This document shows positions 1 through 9,450 of a DNA stretch of 64,000 bases, in pieces. Both the position numbers and the translations under genes were made by a program. Each line of letters begins with the position of its first letter. Position 1 is the stretch's first letter. A model generated the notes under the pieces. It saw nothing but the letters and a program-made list of their open reading frames with translations. It was not told the origin of the DNA and did no database searches. Origin of the DNA: Cellvibrionaceae bacterium (lineage in GTDB: Bacteria > Pseudomonadota > Gammaproteobacteria > Pseudomonadales > Cellvibrionaceae); NCBI GenBank assembly GCA_021151615.1, contig JAGKXA010000002.1, positions 9,894 to 73,893 of the forward strand, in the 5' to 3' direction.

Positions 1-1
1 T

Positions 2-247
2 GAGCTGCTACGTACTCAACAGCCCTTTCATTATCATGTCGATGTTGGGCAGGGCGATCTGGGTGCATTGCAAGCCATGGCTGCCAAAGGCGATATTTTT
101 ATCGCGCCCTTGCAGTTGAATAAACGCTTGATGGCAATTGCCTATGCGGATAATGAAAGTGGAAAATTGTCAGCGCGCCAGTTTGAAGAGTTTCAGTTAA
201 TTGCCAACCAATTAAATTTGATGATGCGTCTTAGTGCGGCGCATTAA
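2..247 (+). CDS. C-terminal end of a protein with a GAF-like tail (partial)
   Basis: The reading frame is open from the window edge to a TAA stop at 245-247, giving 81 residues of a longer protein. The tail contains a beta-strand/helix pattern (IFIAPLQLNKRLMAIAYADN, then a helix EFQLIANQLNLMMRL) that resembles the last strand and helix of a GAF domain. HDOD-GAF regulators often end this way, but the rest of the gene lies outside the window, so the family is a guess. A strong bidirectional terminator follows about 75 bases downstream, consistent with the end of a transcription unit. Confidence 0.6.
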   Translation, partial: ELLRTQQPFHYHVDVGQGDLGALQAMAAKGDIFIAPLQLNKRLMAIAYADNESGKLSARQFEEFQLIANQLNLMMRLSAAH

Positions 248-320
248 TTCAATCTACAGTAATAAATTAATTGGCTTCTAATAGATTCAGCGCGACGCTT
301 TAAACGATTACAGAGTTGGC

Positions 321-356
321 AAAAAAATACCGGGTGATCTGCCCGGCATCTTTTTT
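321..356. terminator. Bidirectional intrinsic terminator
   Basis: Seven A residues, a CCGGG/CCCGG stem (330-334 with 342-346) and six T residues. It serves the partial gene on the + strand and the PEP-CTERM-type gene that ends at 367 on the - strand. Confidence 0.75.
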
Positions 357-366
357 GTGTGGCCGT

Positions 367-1011
367 TTATTTCAGCGTGATTGCTTTTACCTGACGACGC
401 ATCAATGCCAAGCTGATCAAGCCCAATAACAACAATAGGGCTGCACTGGGCTCAGTGACAGAAACCAGTTTTCTAAAGGCGTGGTTATCGCTCTCAAACG
501 CAAAGCCATAACTGGTTAATCGTACGCGATCAAAACTATCGTTGCCAAAATCAAAATTGATATAGCGGTTGGAGTTGTAACTCAATTGATTGCCATCGGC
601 AAACTGTCCCACAATGGCGCTGCCGGAATAACTGGCAACCAGAGTGTTGTTCAGGTAAAAACTAATAAAGTTGTAACTATCAATTGAACCCCAAAAAAGC
701 CCAAAATAATTGGCGACTGTGCCCAGATTAAAGTCGGCGCTCAGGGTGCTGGCGGAGGGATGGGGTACGCTCAAGTACTGGGTGTTAGTTCCAAAAGGTT
801 GGGCATAGAGGCCGCTTTGACTACCAGCAGCCAGGATAAAATCACCGCTGCAACTGGTGTAGCCGCAACCGCTGTTAAAGTCGATAATCGTGGTCTCTGC
901 AACTGAGGTGGTCGTTTGACCGGTAGCCGATAAAGATACAATGGGTACCGCCGAGGCGCTGCCAGCGATGAATAGCAAAGGCAAAAGCAGCGACCGCATC
1001 AGGTTTTTCAT
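367..1011 (-). CDS. PEP-CTERM-type secreted protein
   Basis: A 214-residue exported protein of unknown function. The N-terminus is a signal peptide (MKNLMRSLLLPLLFIAGSASA). The C-terminus has a VTEPS motif, a hydrophobic helix (AALLLLLGLISLALM) and a basic RRQVK tail, which is the layout of PEP-CTERM sorting signals recognised by exosortases (canonical VPEPS). The middle is rich in Ser, Asn, Tyr and Phe with two Cys near residue 50, as in other surface-destined PEP-CTERM proteins. The ATG at 1011 is chosen because a GGAG lies about 8 bases upstream and the signal peptide begins there. The frame is open further upstream to 1185, but that part has no signal-like sequence and runs through the CRP operator. 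A leader of about 150 nt separates the start from a perfect CRP site, so control by CRP/Vfr is likely. No exosortase gene is in the window. Confidence 0.75.
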   Translation of the reverse strand: MKNLMRSLLLPLLFIAGSASAVPIVSLSATGQTTTSVAETTIIDFNSGCGYTSCSGDFILAAGSQSGLYAQPFGTNTQYLSVPHPSASTLSADFNLGTVANYFGLFWGSIDSYNFISFYLNNTLVASYSGSAIVGQFADGNQLSYNSNRYINFDFGNDSFDRVRLTSYGFAFESDNHAFRKLVSVTEPSAALLLLLGLISLALMRRQVKAITLK

Positions 1012-1170
1012 TAAAAACTCCAGAGGCAAACAGTTGATAGGGTAACCAGTAGGGTATGGGTTCCTGTGGCGTTGACCCGTTACCTCCGGGATGGCGCCTG
1101 AACTGGCATCTTGGCCTTCGCAAAATACAGACCAATTTGTCTCGAATTGCGAATCAAATCTTATTTTGTA

Positions 1171-1186
1171 TGTGATTTGCATCACA
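1171..1186. promoter_or_regulatory. CRP/Vfr operator
   Basis: TGTGATTTGCATCACA is a perfect match to the CRP consensus TGTGA-N6-TCACA. It lies between the divergent PEP-CTERM-type gene (start 1011) and mutM (start 1280), about 160 and 95 bases from the two start codons. Which gene it controls cannot be decided from sequence; the accessory secreted protein is the more likely target. Confidence 0.75.
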
Positions 1187-1279
1187 TATTCAGTTTAGGT
1201 GCGAGTTTGTTATTTTCAACGCCAAATTTGTGAATGTTTAACGAAGTTTTTCTCATGTTGAATTTGTAGTGGATGAGTT

Positions 1280-2092
1280 ATGCCTGAGTTGCCTGAAGTT
1301 GAAACTACCCTGCGCGGCATTGCCCCCCATATTCTCGGTCACAAAGTGACGGAGATTGTCATCCGTCAGCCGCGTTTGCGCTGGCCTATTCCGGCCGAGC
1401 TTGCCGCTTTGTTACCCGGTAAAAAGCTGCAGGGTGTGCGGCGACGTGGAAAATATCTGCTGCTCGATTTTGGCGTGGGTCATGCGCTGATCCACTTGGG
1501 AATGTCGGGCAGCTTGCGTGTCGTCAAGGCGGATGAACCACCATCGTTTCATGACCATTTCGACCTGGTGTTTGGCAAGCAGGCGCTGCGCTATTGCGAC
1601 CCGCGCCGTTTTGGCTGTTTGCTGTGGCTTGCCGGGGAGCCTGAAGGGCATAAGTTATTGGCCGATTTGGGGCCTGAACCGCTGACCGATACCTTTACTG
1701 CAGATTATCTGTTTGAGCGAACGCGCAAGCGCAGTCAGGCGATTAAGCAGTTCATTATGGACAGTAAAATCGTGGTTGGGGTAGGGAACATCTACGCCAA
1801 TGAGTCCCTGTTTATGTCGGCGATCAAGCCGATTCGCAAGGCGGGCTCACTGACGCGCAAAAACTGTGAAGACCTGGTGCGCGATATCAAATTTGTATTG
1901 CAGCGCTCTATTGATCAGGGTGGTACAACCCTGCGCGATTTTGTGGGAGGTGATGGCAAACCTGGCTATTTCAAGCAGCAGTTGTTGGTTTATGGTCGTG
2001 GCGGCGAGCCCTGTCCGCGTTGCAAGAAACTGCTCAAAGAGGTGCGCATGAATGATCGCACCACGGTTTACTGTGTGGATTGCCAGAAGTAA
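1280..2092 (+). CDS. mutM: Formamidopyrimidine-DNA glycosylase
   Basis: A 270-residue bifunctional DNA glycosylase/AP lyase that removes 8-oxoguanine and Fapy lesions. The N-terminus MPELPEVETTLRG supplies the catalytic Pro2 and Glu3 after Met removal. A conserved Lys lies in the GKYLLLDF segment near residue 58. The helix-two-turn-helix contains VGVGNIYANE. The C-terminus carries the zinc finger CPRC...CVDC that binds DNA. Length and motif order match the family throughout. It converges with coaD, whose stop lies 19 bases downstream, the same pairing of mutM and coaD neighbourhoods seen in pseudomonads. The start is fixed by the obligatory MPELPE sequence. Confidence 0.97.
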   Translation: MPELPEVETTLRGIAPHILGHKVTEIVIRQPRLRWPIPAELAALLPGKKLQGVRRRGKYLLLDFGVGHALIHLGMSGSLRVVKADEPPSFHDHFDLVFGKQALRYCDPRRFGCLLWLAGEPEGHKLLADLGPEPLTDTFTADYLFERTRKRSQAIKQFIMDSKIVVGVGNIYANESLFMSAIKPIRKAGSLTRKNCEDLVRDIKFVLQRSIDQGGTTLRDFVGGDGKPGYFKQQLLVYGRGGEPCPRCKKLLKEVRMNDRTTVYCVDCQK

Positions 2093-2111
2093 TAAATACC
2101 GATTAGAAGCG

Positions 2112-2603
<492 letters not shown>

Positions 2604-2790
2604 TTATCGAGTGCCGGTCGGTGGGGCCGGCATGGTACAAAATTCGTAATGAGCTGACCAGCAGCCTCTAAAGCACAATTTGGTCTATTACAGGATCACA
2701 AACTTGCATAGCTCTGAACTAGACTCAATTGAGACGTCATTTTCATTTGAGTATGGCTCGGGGTCGGTAATTGTATTTTGGAGGTAGCAG

Positions 2791-4374
2791 ATGGCCACGA
2801 ATATCAAGGCAACGCGTTTAGGGGACATTCTGGTCGAAAAGGGGTTGATCAGCACTAGTCAATTGAAAGTTGCGATTGCCGAGCAAAAACGTTTGCGGGC
2901 AGATATAGACCAGAATGACAAGGCGGCCATGGAAGTCACTTCCATTGGCGAGATTTTAATCAGGTTAGGCTACATCAATCATCAACAATTGAAGCGCGGC
3001 CTTGGGTGGCAAATGTCTTTGCGCCGCATGACATTTGCGATGGCGTTGTTTGCGCCGCTGATGAGTTTGGGAACTGGTGCTGCGGCTCAGGTGACAAGCT
3101 CTTCCAGCAGTAGTAAAAGCAGTACAGCTACTAGTTTGCCGCTTACTATCCAAGCTGAAAGTTACACCAGCATGTTTGGTGTGCAAACCGAAGTCACCAA
3201 GGATGTAGGTGGAGGTTTGAATGTAGGGTATTTCCATGAAGGCGATTGGATGTCCTATTCGGATACCCAATTTGTTGCGCCTCTGACGGGTAATTATAAA
3301 GTCACTTATCGCGTTGCCAGTAATGGCGGTGGTGGTAGTTTTGCACTTCATGAAGCTGATAAAAGTGCGCAATACGATGTCATAAACGTTCCCAATACAG
3401 GAGGTACCCAAAAGTGGATTGATATTGAGCGAACCGTTAGTTTGAAAGCGGGGGTGCATAGTTTGGGGATTACCACCCTCACTCGTGGTGCGGGTTACAA
3501 CCTCAACTGGTTTAAAGTGGAGTTACGCGGTCTGCCTTTGCCAGCCACTATTCAGGCAGAAGACTATACAGAGATGAGTGGAATACAAACTCAGCCCACA
3601 ACGGATATAGGCGGTGGGTTGAATGTGGGTTATTTCCATGAAAATGATTGGCTATCTTATAGCGACAAAGTCATAGATATTCCCACCACAGGAACCTACA
3701 AGATTACCTACAGGGTTGCCAGTTTAGCGGGTGGAGGTAGTTTTGCGTTTCATGAGGCGGATGGTAGTGCGCAATATGCGACTGTGTCTGTACCTAAAAC
3801 CGGAGATTCCCAAAAGTGGGTGGATGTGGAGAAAATCGTGACCTTAACTGCGGGCTCACACAGGTTTGGAATTACCACTTTGGCGCGCGGCAGTTACGGT
3901 TTTAATTTTAACTGGTTTAAAGTCGAATCAACGACCGCGACCTCCTCTTCTGCGCAATCCAGCTCAGCAGGGGCATTGACCAGCTCAACAAGCTCAACCA
4001 GTTCTGCGCCCAGTGTTGTAACGACCAGTTCCAGTTCCTCTAGTTCATCTGCAGCTGTTGTGAGCTCTTCCAGTGCTGCTTCTACCGCTACAGCCACTAC
4101 CAGTGATGTTACAACGGGAGAGGCATATTTCAAATGGACACCACCTACCGCTCGGGCCAATGGTGAAGTATTGAATGCGGAGGATTTGGGCGGGTATGAG
4201 ATTCGCTATAAGCTCGCAGGCGATACCAAATACACCTATGTTTCAACTGGCATAGGCCCTTGGGATAACAGTTTCACTCTGAATGGCTTGGCGAATGGAA
4301 GTTACGTGTTTGAGATAGCTGCATTTGATAAAAACGGTTTTTATAGCAAGTTTGTAAATATCCAAGCGTTGTAA
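2791..4374 (+). CDS. MshEN-like motif pair + membrane segment + tandem CBM6 protein
   Basis: A 527-residue fusion of unusual order. Residues 9-32 (RLGDILVEKGLISTSQLKVA...) and 51-74 (SIGEILIRLGYINHQQLKRG...) are two 24-residue repeats that match the MshEN motif of type II secretion/pilus ATPases, a known c-di-GMP-binding fold, but with an 18-residue spacer instead of about 5. Residues 75-99 (SLRR then a hydrophobic run ending in GAAAQ) form a signal anchor or signal peptide. A polyserine linker follows, then two homologous CBM6-like modules at about 117-245 and 248-378 (each begins I-Q-A-E-x-Y-T and contains GGGLNVGYFHE and NWFKVE), a Ser/Thr/Ala-rich linker to about 438, and a C-terminal fibronectin-III-like domain. 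No catalytic domain is seen. A GGAGGT sits 7 bases before the ATG at 2791, so translation of the full fusion is favoured. An internal start at 3013 (Met75) would give an ordinary secreted protein and cannot be excluded. Confidence 0.85.
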   Translation: MATNIKATRLGDILVEKGLISTSQLKVAIAEQKRLRADIDQNDKAAMEVTSIGEILIRLGYINHQQLKRGLGWQMSLRRMTFAMALFAPLMSLGTGAAAQVTSSSSSSKSSTATSLPLTIQAESYTSMFGVQTEVTKDVGGGLNVGYFHEGDWMSYSDTQFVAPLTGNYKVTYRVASNGGGGSFALHEADKSAQYDVINVPNTGGTQKWIDIERTVSLKAGVHSLGITTLTRGAGYNLNWFKVELRGLPLPATIQAEDYTEMSGIQTQPTTDIGGGLNVGYFHENDWLSYSDKVIDIPTTGTYKITYRVASLAGGGSFAFHEADGSAQYATVSVPKTGDSQKWVDVEKIVTLTAGSHRFGITTLARGSYGFNFNWFKVESTTATSSSAQSSSAGALTSSTSSTSSAPSVVTTSSSSSSSSAAVVSSSSAASTATATTSDVTTGEAYFKWTPPTARANGEVLNAEDLGGYEIRYKLAGDTKYTYVSTGIGPWDNSFTLNGLANGSYVFEIAAFDKNGFYSKFVNIQAL

Positions 4375-4381
4375 CCCTATC

Positions 4382-5002
4382 TTATTCGCGATAAAACAAA
4401 CAGTAACGCAAGGTGCTGGTTGTTTTATCGCGATGCAAAATCCAGTCTTCGGGGGGGCGGTAGGTGTCCATAATTCCTGATTCAACATAGATCGCACAGC
4501 CCTGACCCAGCAAATTGCCTTGATCCAGCAGGTCTATGCTTTTCTGCCAAAGCTTCAATTGAAATGGCGGATCAATAAATACGATATCAAAGGTCTTTTG
4601 GTTGCTGTAGTTTGCTAAATAGGAGATGGCGTCAGCATTAATTACTTTGGCTTCAGGTGCATTCAATAAGGCCAGGTTTTTTTCCAGCGATTGCGCCGCC
4701 GCAGGGTGTTTCTCTATGAGTACACTTTCACCGGCCCCACGTGACAAAGCTTCCAACCCCAAAGCGCCGGAACCGGCAAACAGATCCAGGCAGCGTGCGC
4801 CTTGAATATCCGGTGCCAGCCAGTTAAACAGGGTCTCGCGGATACGATCAGCGGTGGGACGTAAACCCTCCACATCGGGAAAACTTAACTTTCGCCCACG
4901 CCAGTTGCCACCAATGATGCGCAACTGATTGTTACCTTTGGTGGAATTTGCATGGGATTTTGCAGCTTTGGTGCCGGGTCTGGACAAGGTCTTCTCTCGC
5001 AC
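4382..5002 (-). CDS. rsmD: 16S rRNA (guanine966-N2)-methyltransferase
   Basis: A 206-residue SAM-dependent methyltransferase that modifies G966 of 16S rRNA. Seen in the sequence: LRIIGGNWRGRKL and RPTADRIRETLFNWL near the N-terminus, the SAM-binding CLDLFAGSGALGLEALSRGA, and the catalytic FIDPPF (N/D-PP-F/Y motif of N2-guanine methyltransferases). A basic extension of about 25 residues precedes the family core, so the start could lie slightly downstream. It is divergent from ftsY with about 95 bases between, the usual arrangement in gammaproteobacteria, and its stop nearly abuts that of the CBM6 protein. Confidence 0.95.
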   Translation of the reverse strand: MREKTLSRPGTKAAKSHANSTKGNNQLRIIGGNWRGRKLSFPDVEGLRPTADRIRETLFNWLAPDIQGARCLDLFAGSGALGLEALSRGAGESVLIEKHPAAAQSLEKNLALLNAPEAKVINADAISYLANYSNQKTFDIVFIDPPFQLKLWQKSIDLLDQGNLLGQGCAIYVESGIMDTYRPPEDWILHRDKTTSTLRYCLFYRE

Positions 5003-5097
5003 AAGTAAACAGAAGTGGTAGGATAGCGCCTTTATTGCCTTGGCTGGAATGATCCGGCCAACCGGATTTTTCCCCCGACACCCCCCAGATCACGCTT

Positions 5098-6219
5098 ATG
5101 TTTTTCAATCTGTTTAAAAAATCTGATAAGCCAGAAGCCGATAAGGTTGTTGAAACTACCCCGGAAGCAACGGGGGTAGATAAACCTGAGGTTTCCGAAT
5201 CCTTCATCGACACCCAACTTGAGCCGGTGGAATCCATCACTGAAGTGGCTGGTGAAGCACCAGTGCACGCAGAGACTGCGCCAGCAAAACCGGGTTTCTT
5301 TGCACGTATCAAGCAGGGTTTGAGTCGCACCTCCAGCCATTTTGCCGAAGGCTTGGGCAACCTCTTCCTCGGTCGCAAGACCATCGATGAGGATTTGTTT
5401 GAAGAACTGGAAACCCAGCTGCTGCTGGCTGATGTGGGCATGGAGGCGACCAGCGAGATTATCGATAACCTCACCGCGCGCGTGGCCCGCAAGCAATTGA
5501 ACGATGCCGATGCACTCTATAAAGCGCTACGCGAGCAACTGGCTGACCTGCTAAAACCGGTTGAGCAGCCATTGGTGGTGGATACGACCAAAGCGCCTTT
5601 TGTGATTCTGGTGGTAGGTGTGAATGGCGTGGGTAAAACCACCACTATCGGCAAGCTCGCCAAACGCCTGCAAAACGAAGGCAAGAAAGTCATGCTGGCA
5701 GCGGGGGATACTTTTCGCGCGGCGGCAGTCGAACAACTGCAAGTCTGGGGCGAGCGCAACAATGTGCCGGTCATTGCCCAACATACCGGCGCAGATTCCG
5801 CCTCGGTGATTTACGATGCACTCAATGCCGCCAAAGCACGTGGTATTGATGTAGTAATTGCCGATACTGCTGGCCGCTTGCACAACAAGAACCACTTGAT
5901 GGAGGAGTTGGCCAAGGTCAAACGCGTGATGGCCAAGTTGGATGTATCAGCGCCTCATGAAGTCCTGCTGGTGCTGGATGCTGGTACCGGCCAGAACGCA
6001 GTCAATCAGGCCGAGCAGTTCCGCGACGCGGCGGGCGTCACCGGTTTGGTGCTGACCAAGCTGGATGGAACCGCCAAAGGTGGGGTGATTTTTGCGCTGA
6101 GTAAGAAATTCAGTTTGCCAGTGCGTTTTATCGGGGTGGGAGAATCTATTGAAGACCTGCAACCTTTTTCCGCTGAACCCTTTATCAAAGCCCTGTTTAA
6201 TCAGGCCGACGCAAATTAA
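5098..6219 (+). CDS. ftsY: Signal recognition particle receptor FtsY
   Basis: A 373-residue SRP-GTPase that docks ribosome-nascent chain-SRP complexes at the inner membrane. Residues 1-80 are an acidic, Glu/Pro/Thr-rich A domain, followed by the helical N domain. The G domain carries [15 protein letters not shown] (P-loop), [27 protein letters not shown] and [12 protein letters not shown]. It is first in the ftsY-ftsE-ftsX-rpoH order typical of gammaproteobacteria, and ftsE starts 16 bases after its stop, implying one operon. Confidence 0.97.
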   Translation: MFFNLFKKSDKPEADKVVETTPEATGVDKPEVSESFIDTQLEPVESITEVAGEAPVHAETAPAKPGFFARIKQGLSRTSSHFAEGLGNLFLGRKTIDEDLFEELETQLLLADVGMEATSEIIDNLTARVARKQLNDADALYKALREQLADLLKPVEQPLVVDTTKAPFVILVVGVNGVGKTTTIGKLAKRLQNEGKKVMLAAGDTFRAAAVEQLQVWGERNNVPVIAQHTGADSASVIYDALNAAKARGIDVVIADTAGRLHNKNHLMEELAKVKRVMAKLDVSAPHEVLLVLDAGTGQNAVNQAEQFRDAAGVTGLVLTKLDGTAKGGVIFALSKKFSLPVRFIGVGESIEDLQPFSAEPFIKALFNQADAN

Positions 6220-6234
6220 CACACAGGACTGGTT

Positions 6235-6903
6235 GTGATTCGATTCGAAACAGTAAGCAAGCGCTACGATACTGGCTATGAAGCCCTGGCGCGCGTGGAT
6301 TTTGAGGTAGAGGCCGGCGAGATGCTGTTTCTGACCGGCCACTCGGGAGCAGGCAAGAGCACCCTGATGAAGATGATCCTGCTGATGGAACATCCCTCCC
6401 ATGGCAATGTATTTGTTGATGGCCATCACCTGGCGCGCATGTCCAAAAGCCAGTTACCCTATTTTCGGCGCAATATCGGTGTGGTTTTCCAGAACCACCA
6501 GCTGCTATTCGATCGCACCGTTTACGATAATGTTGCTTTGCCCCTGCAGGTGGCCGGTTATCCACACCAGGAAATTGGCAAGCGAGTGCGTGCTGCGTTG
6601 GACAAAGTGGATTTGCTCGATAAAGAGCGCAGCAACCCGATTATGTTGTCTGGCGGTGAGCAGCAGCGCGTAGGCATAGCGCGCGCGGTAGTCAACAAGC
6701 CTACTTTACTGTTGGCGGATGAGCCGACCGGTAATCTGGATCCAGAATTATCCAACGAAATCATGACCTTATTTCGCCAGTTCAACGAAGTGGGAACCAC
6801 GGTAATGATTGCCACCCACGATGTTGAGTTGCTCAAGCGAATGAATAAACGTGTGCTCGGGCTGGTTCAGGGCAAGCTGGTACATGACGGGGTGCTCTGG
6901 TGA
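6235..6903 (+). CDS. ftsE: Cell division ATP-binding protein FtsE
   Basis: A 222-residue ABC ATPase that pairs with FtsX at the divisome to control septal peptidoglycan hydrolases. Walker A is GHSGAGKST (residues 35-43), the signature is LSGGEQQRVGIARA, Walker B is LLLADEPTGNLD, and the switch histidine is in ATHDVELL. The start is a GTG at 6235, supported by the start of the conserved IRFETVSKRY sequence. The stop overlaps the ftsX start in a GTGA tetranucleotide, so translational coupling is expected. Confidence 0.96.
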   Translation: MIRFETVSKRYDTGYEALARVDFEVEAGEMLFLTGHSGAGKSTLMKMILLMEHPSHGNVFVDGHHLARMSKSQLPYFRRNIGVVFQNHQLLFDRTVYDNVALPLQVAGYPHQEIGKRVRAALDKVDLLDKERSNPIMLSGGEQQRVGIARAVVNKPTLLLADEPTGNLDPELSNEIMTLFRQFNEVGTTVMIATHDVELLKRMNKRVLGLVQGKLVHDGVLW

Positions 6904-7973
6904 AACCACAAAGACCCAAACCCGAACGCCGCCCGAACCGTATGGGCGCTACTGCAAATCGCAGCGAGCGCGCGGTGCGTGAGCCGGTGCGCCCTGAACC
7001 GCGTGTAACAGCCCGTTCGCAAGGTGCGGTGCAAAGTAAAACCTCCTGGCGTGACAAGCTGGATGCCTGGAGTGCCCATCACAGCAATTCTGCTATCGAT
7101 AGCTTGCTGCGCCTGCTGGAAACACCGCTGCAAAGCCTGATGACCTGGTTGGTGATTGCTATAGCTGTAGCCTTGCCAGCAGCATTGTTTGTGGTGTTTG
7201 GCAATGTGCAGCAAATCGGCCAGACCTGGCAGGATTCCAGTCAGATTTCAGTCTTCCTTAAAAAAGACGCCAATCCCAATCAGGCGCAGGATCTGCGTGG
7301 CCGCTGGGCACAGCGACCAGATGTTGCCCTGGCCACTTATGTTTCGCCAGAGCAGGCTCTGGACGAGTTCAAACGCGGCTCAGGGTTAGGTGAATTGGCT
7401 AATCATCTGGATGAAAACCCTCTACCAGCAGTTATCCTGATCAAACCCAAAATTGGCGGCAGCGCGCCCGATGTACTCAACTCGCTCCAGCAGGCGCTGA
7501 TTGCCGATCCCTTGGTGGCTGATGTGCGCCTGGATATGCTTTGGGTCAAACGCTTGCACCAGTTCATCACCATTGCCGAGCGCTTTGTGGTTGCACTGGC
7601 AGGACTGCTGGCCCTGGGCGTGTTGCTGGTCATCGGAAATACCATCCGCATGGCGATTGAAAATCGCCGCGACGAAATTCTGGTGGTCAAACTGGTAGGG
7701 GCTACTGATGCTTATGTTCGGCGCCCCTTCCTTTACACCGGCCTATGGTACGGCATGGGTGGGGGGGTTCTGGCCGCAATTCTATTGGCACTAGGTTTTT
7801 GGTGGCTGTCGGCACCAATTGCCCAACTGGCTGATCTGTATCAAAGCAGTTTTCGTTTACAGGGTTTAGATTTTATTGAGAGCCTGCAATTAATCCTGAT
7901 TGCTGGCGTTACCGGGTTGTTGGGGGCGTGGATCGCTGTGGCGCGGCATCTTTATTTGATTCAGCCTCGTTAA
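6900..7973 (+). CDS. ftsX: Cell division protein FtsX
   Basis: A 357-residue membrane subunit of the FtsEX complex. A long basic, Pro/Arg-rich N-terminal tail of about 75 residues precedes the first membrane helix (LMTWLVIAIAVALPAALFVV). A periplasmic domain follows, then three C-terminal helices with the family sequence VGNTIRMAIENRRDEILVVK. The GTG start overlaps the ftsE stop. The cytoplasmic tail is longer than in E. coli and similar to that in pseudomonads. About 120 bases separate it from rpoH. Confidence 0.95.
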   Translation: MKPQRPKPERRPNRMGATANRSERAVREPVRPEPRVTARSQGAVQSKTSWRDKLDAWSAHHSNSAIDSLLRLLETPLQSLMTWLVIAIAVALPAALFVVFGNVQQIGQTWQDSSQISVFLKKDANPNQAQDLRGRWAQRPDVALATYVSPEQALDEFKRGSGLGELANHLDENPLPAVILIKPKIGGSAPDVLNSLQQALIADPLVADVRLDMLWVKRLHQFITIAERFVVALAGLLALGVLLVIGNTIRMAIENRRDEILVVKLVGATDAYVRRPFLYTGLWYGMGGGVLAAILLALGFWWLSAPIAQLADLYQSSFRLQGLDFIESLQLILIAGVTGLLGAWIAVARHLYLIQPR

Positions 7974-8093
7974 ATAGGAAGTTATCTCCGAGCTGTGAAT
8001 AGGTGCAAAATCAGCGTCAAGTGAACTTTTTCGGTGCTAGCGGAACCAATAAGCAGCTGTTACACTCGGGCCATATTGATACTGGAGGTTAAA

Positions 8094-8954
8094 ATGAGCA
8101 CAAGCACAAGTCTGCAGCCTATTGGCACCCTTGCCCCTGGTGCAAACCTGAATGCCTATGTTCAAGCGGTCAGCAGTTTTGCGATTCTCTCAGTTGAAGA
8201 GGAGCAAGCTCTGGCGCGCGATCTGCACCACAATGGCAACCTCGATGCCGCACGCAAGCTCGTGATGGCGCATCTGCGTTTTGTGGTCCATATCGCCCGC
8301 TCCTACAACGGCTATGGTTTACCACTCGGCGATCTGGTTCAGGAAGGCAACGTAGGCCTGATGAAAGCGGTAAAACGTTTTGATCCGGACAAAGGTGTCC
8401 GCTTGGTGTCTTTCGCGGTGCATTGGATCAAAGCAGAGATTCACGAATTCATCCTGCGCAACTGGCGCATAGTTAAAATCGCTACCACCAAGGCCCAGCG
8501 CAAATTGTTCTTCAATCTGCGCGGCGCTAAAAAGCGTTTGGCTTGGTTGAGCAACGATGAGGCTCATGCGGTAGCCCAGGATTTGGGCGTGGATGTTAAG
8601 CAAGTGCGTGAAATGGAAGGTCGTCTAGCGTCTTACGATGCTGGCTTCGATGCTGGTGAAGATGACGAAGACGATAACTATGTAGCACCTGCTCATTATC
8701 TGGAAGACAATCGTTATGACCCGGCAGTGCGTCTGGAGGAGTCCAACTGGGAAGAGTCCAACGTCAATGGTTTGGAAAAAGCCCTGGAAAAACTTGATGA
8801 TCGCAGTCGCGTTATCCTGCAACGTCGCTGGTTAAACGATGATAAATCTACCTTGCATGACTTGGCCGCTGAATATGGTGTCTCTGCAGAGCGTATTCGC
8901 CAGTTGGAAAAAAATGCCATGAACAAGGTTAAAACCATGATGCTGGAAGCCTGA
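8094..8954 (+). CDS. rpoH: RNA polymerase sigma factor RpoH (sigma32)
   Basis: A 286-residue heat-shock sigma factor. Region 2 is recognisable by [20 protein letters not shown] and [16 protein letters not shown], followed by [20 protein letters not shown]. The sigma32-specific RpoH box QRKLFFNLR is present. Region 4 ends in [15 protein letters not shown]. The ATG at 8094 is chosen because a GGAGG lies about 8 bases before it and the protein then begins like other RpoH; the frame is open to 8034 without a better start. A terminator follows directly. Confidence 0.97.
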   Translation: MSTSTSLQPIGTLAPGANLNAYVQAVSSFAILSVEEEQALARDLHHNGNLDAARKLVMAHLRFVVHIARSYNGYGLPLGDLVQEGNVGLMKAVKRFDPDKGVRLVSFAVHWIKAEIHEFILRNWRIVKIATTKAQRKLFFNLRGAKKRLAWLSNDEAHAVAQDLGVDVKQVREMEGRLASYDAGFDAGEDDEDDNYVAPAHYLEDNRYDPAVRLEESNWEESNVNGLEKALEKLDDRSRVILQRRWLNDDKSTLHDLAAEYGVSAERIRQLEKNAMNKVKTMMLEA

Positions 8955-8974
8955 TAAGCTTTTGGTGTTGTGAG

Positions 8975-9003
8975 AAAGCCGCGCCTAGCGCGGCTTTTTT
9001 TAT
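8975..9003 (+). terminator. rpoH intrinsic terminator
   Basis: AAAGCCGCG (8975-8983) pairs with CGCGGCTTT (8989-8997) around a five-base loop, followed by a T tract. It begins 20 bases after the rpoH stop. Confidence 0.9.
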
Positions 9004-9035
9004 TGTCCTGATAATTTCAGAATGAGGAATGATTT

Positions 9036-9419
9036 GTGGCGCGTCTTTTTGTCCTGATCGCCGCCGTTAGCGGCTTTTTGTCGGTAGTTATAGGTGCGTT
9101 CGCCGCCCATGGGCTGAAAAAAGTGCTTGCGCCGGAAATGATCGAGGTGGTGAAAACCGGGGTGCAGTATCAGATGTACCATGCATTGGCACTGTTACTG
9201 GTAGCCATGCTCTTAATCTATAAACCTGCGACTCCGGGGTTAAAAGCTGGCGGTTGGGCCTTTATACTGGGCAGCCTGATGTTTAGTGGCAGTCTTTATG
9301 CCCTGGCGCTGGGTGCGCCACGCTGGCTGGGGCCAATTACACCGTTCGGCGGGCTGTGTTTTCTTGTGGGTTGGTTTTTGCTGGCTGTGACAGCTTGGCG
9401 CCTTAAATCTGAATCCTGA
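9036..9419 (+). CDS. DUF423 family inner-membrane protein
   Basis: A 127-residue protein with four predicted membrane helices, matching the YgdD/DUF423 family of unknown function. The family hallmark at the N-terminus is visible: [17 protein letters not shown], followed by [13 protein letters not shown] and a C-terminal [14 protein letters not shown] helix. The start is a GTG at 9036. It ends 31 bases before trmB and could be co-transcribed with it. Confidence 0.88.
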   Translation: MARLFVLIAAVSGFLSVVIGAFAAHGLKKVLAPEMIEVVKTGVQYQMYHALALLLVAMLLIYKPATPGLKAGGWAFILGSLMFSGSLYALALGAPRWLGPITPFGGLCFLVGWFLLAVTAWRLKSES

Positions 9420-9450
9420 TATTTCTTTCTCTAATCGTTTGAATTTCTTT

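Noticed and set aside
3140..3930. Repeated sequence in the CBM6 gene as a possible DNA repeat or array
   Set aside because: The repetition is two homologous coding modules in frame, and reflects protein domain duplication.
8023..8050. GAACTT upstream of rpoH as a sigmaE promoter
   Set aside because: No GTCnnA-like -10 element occurs at 15-17 bases downstream, unlike the two sRNA promoters.
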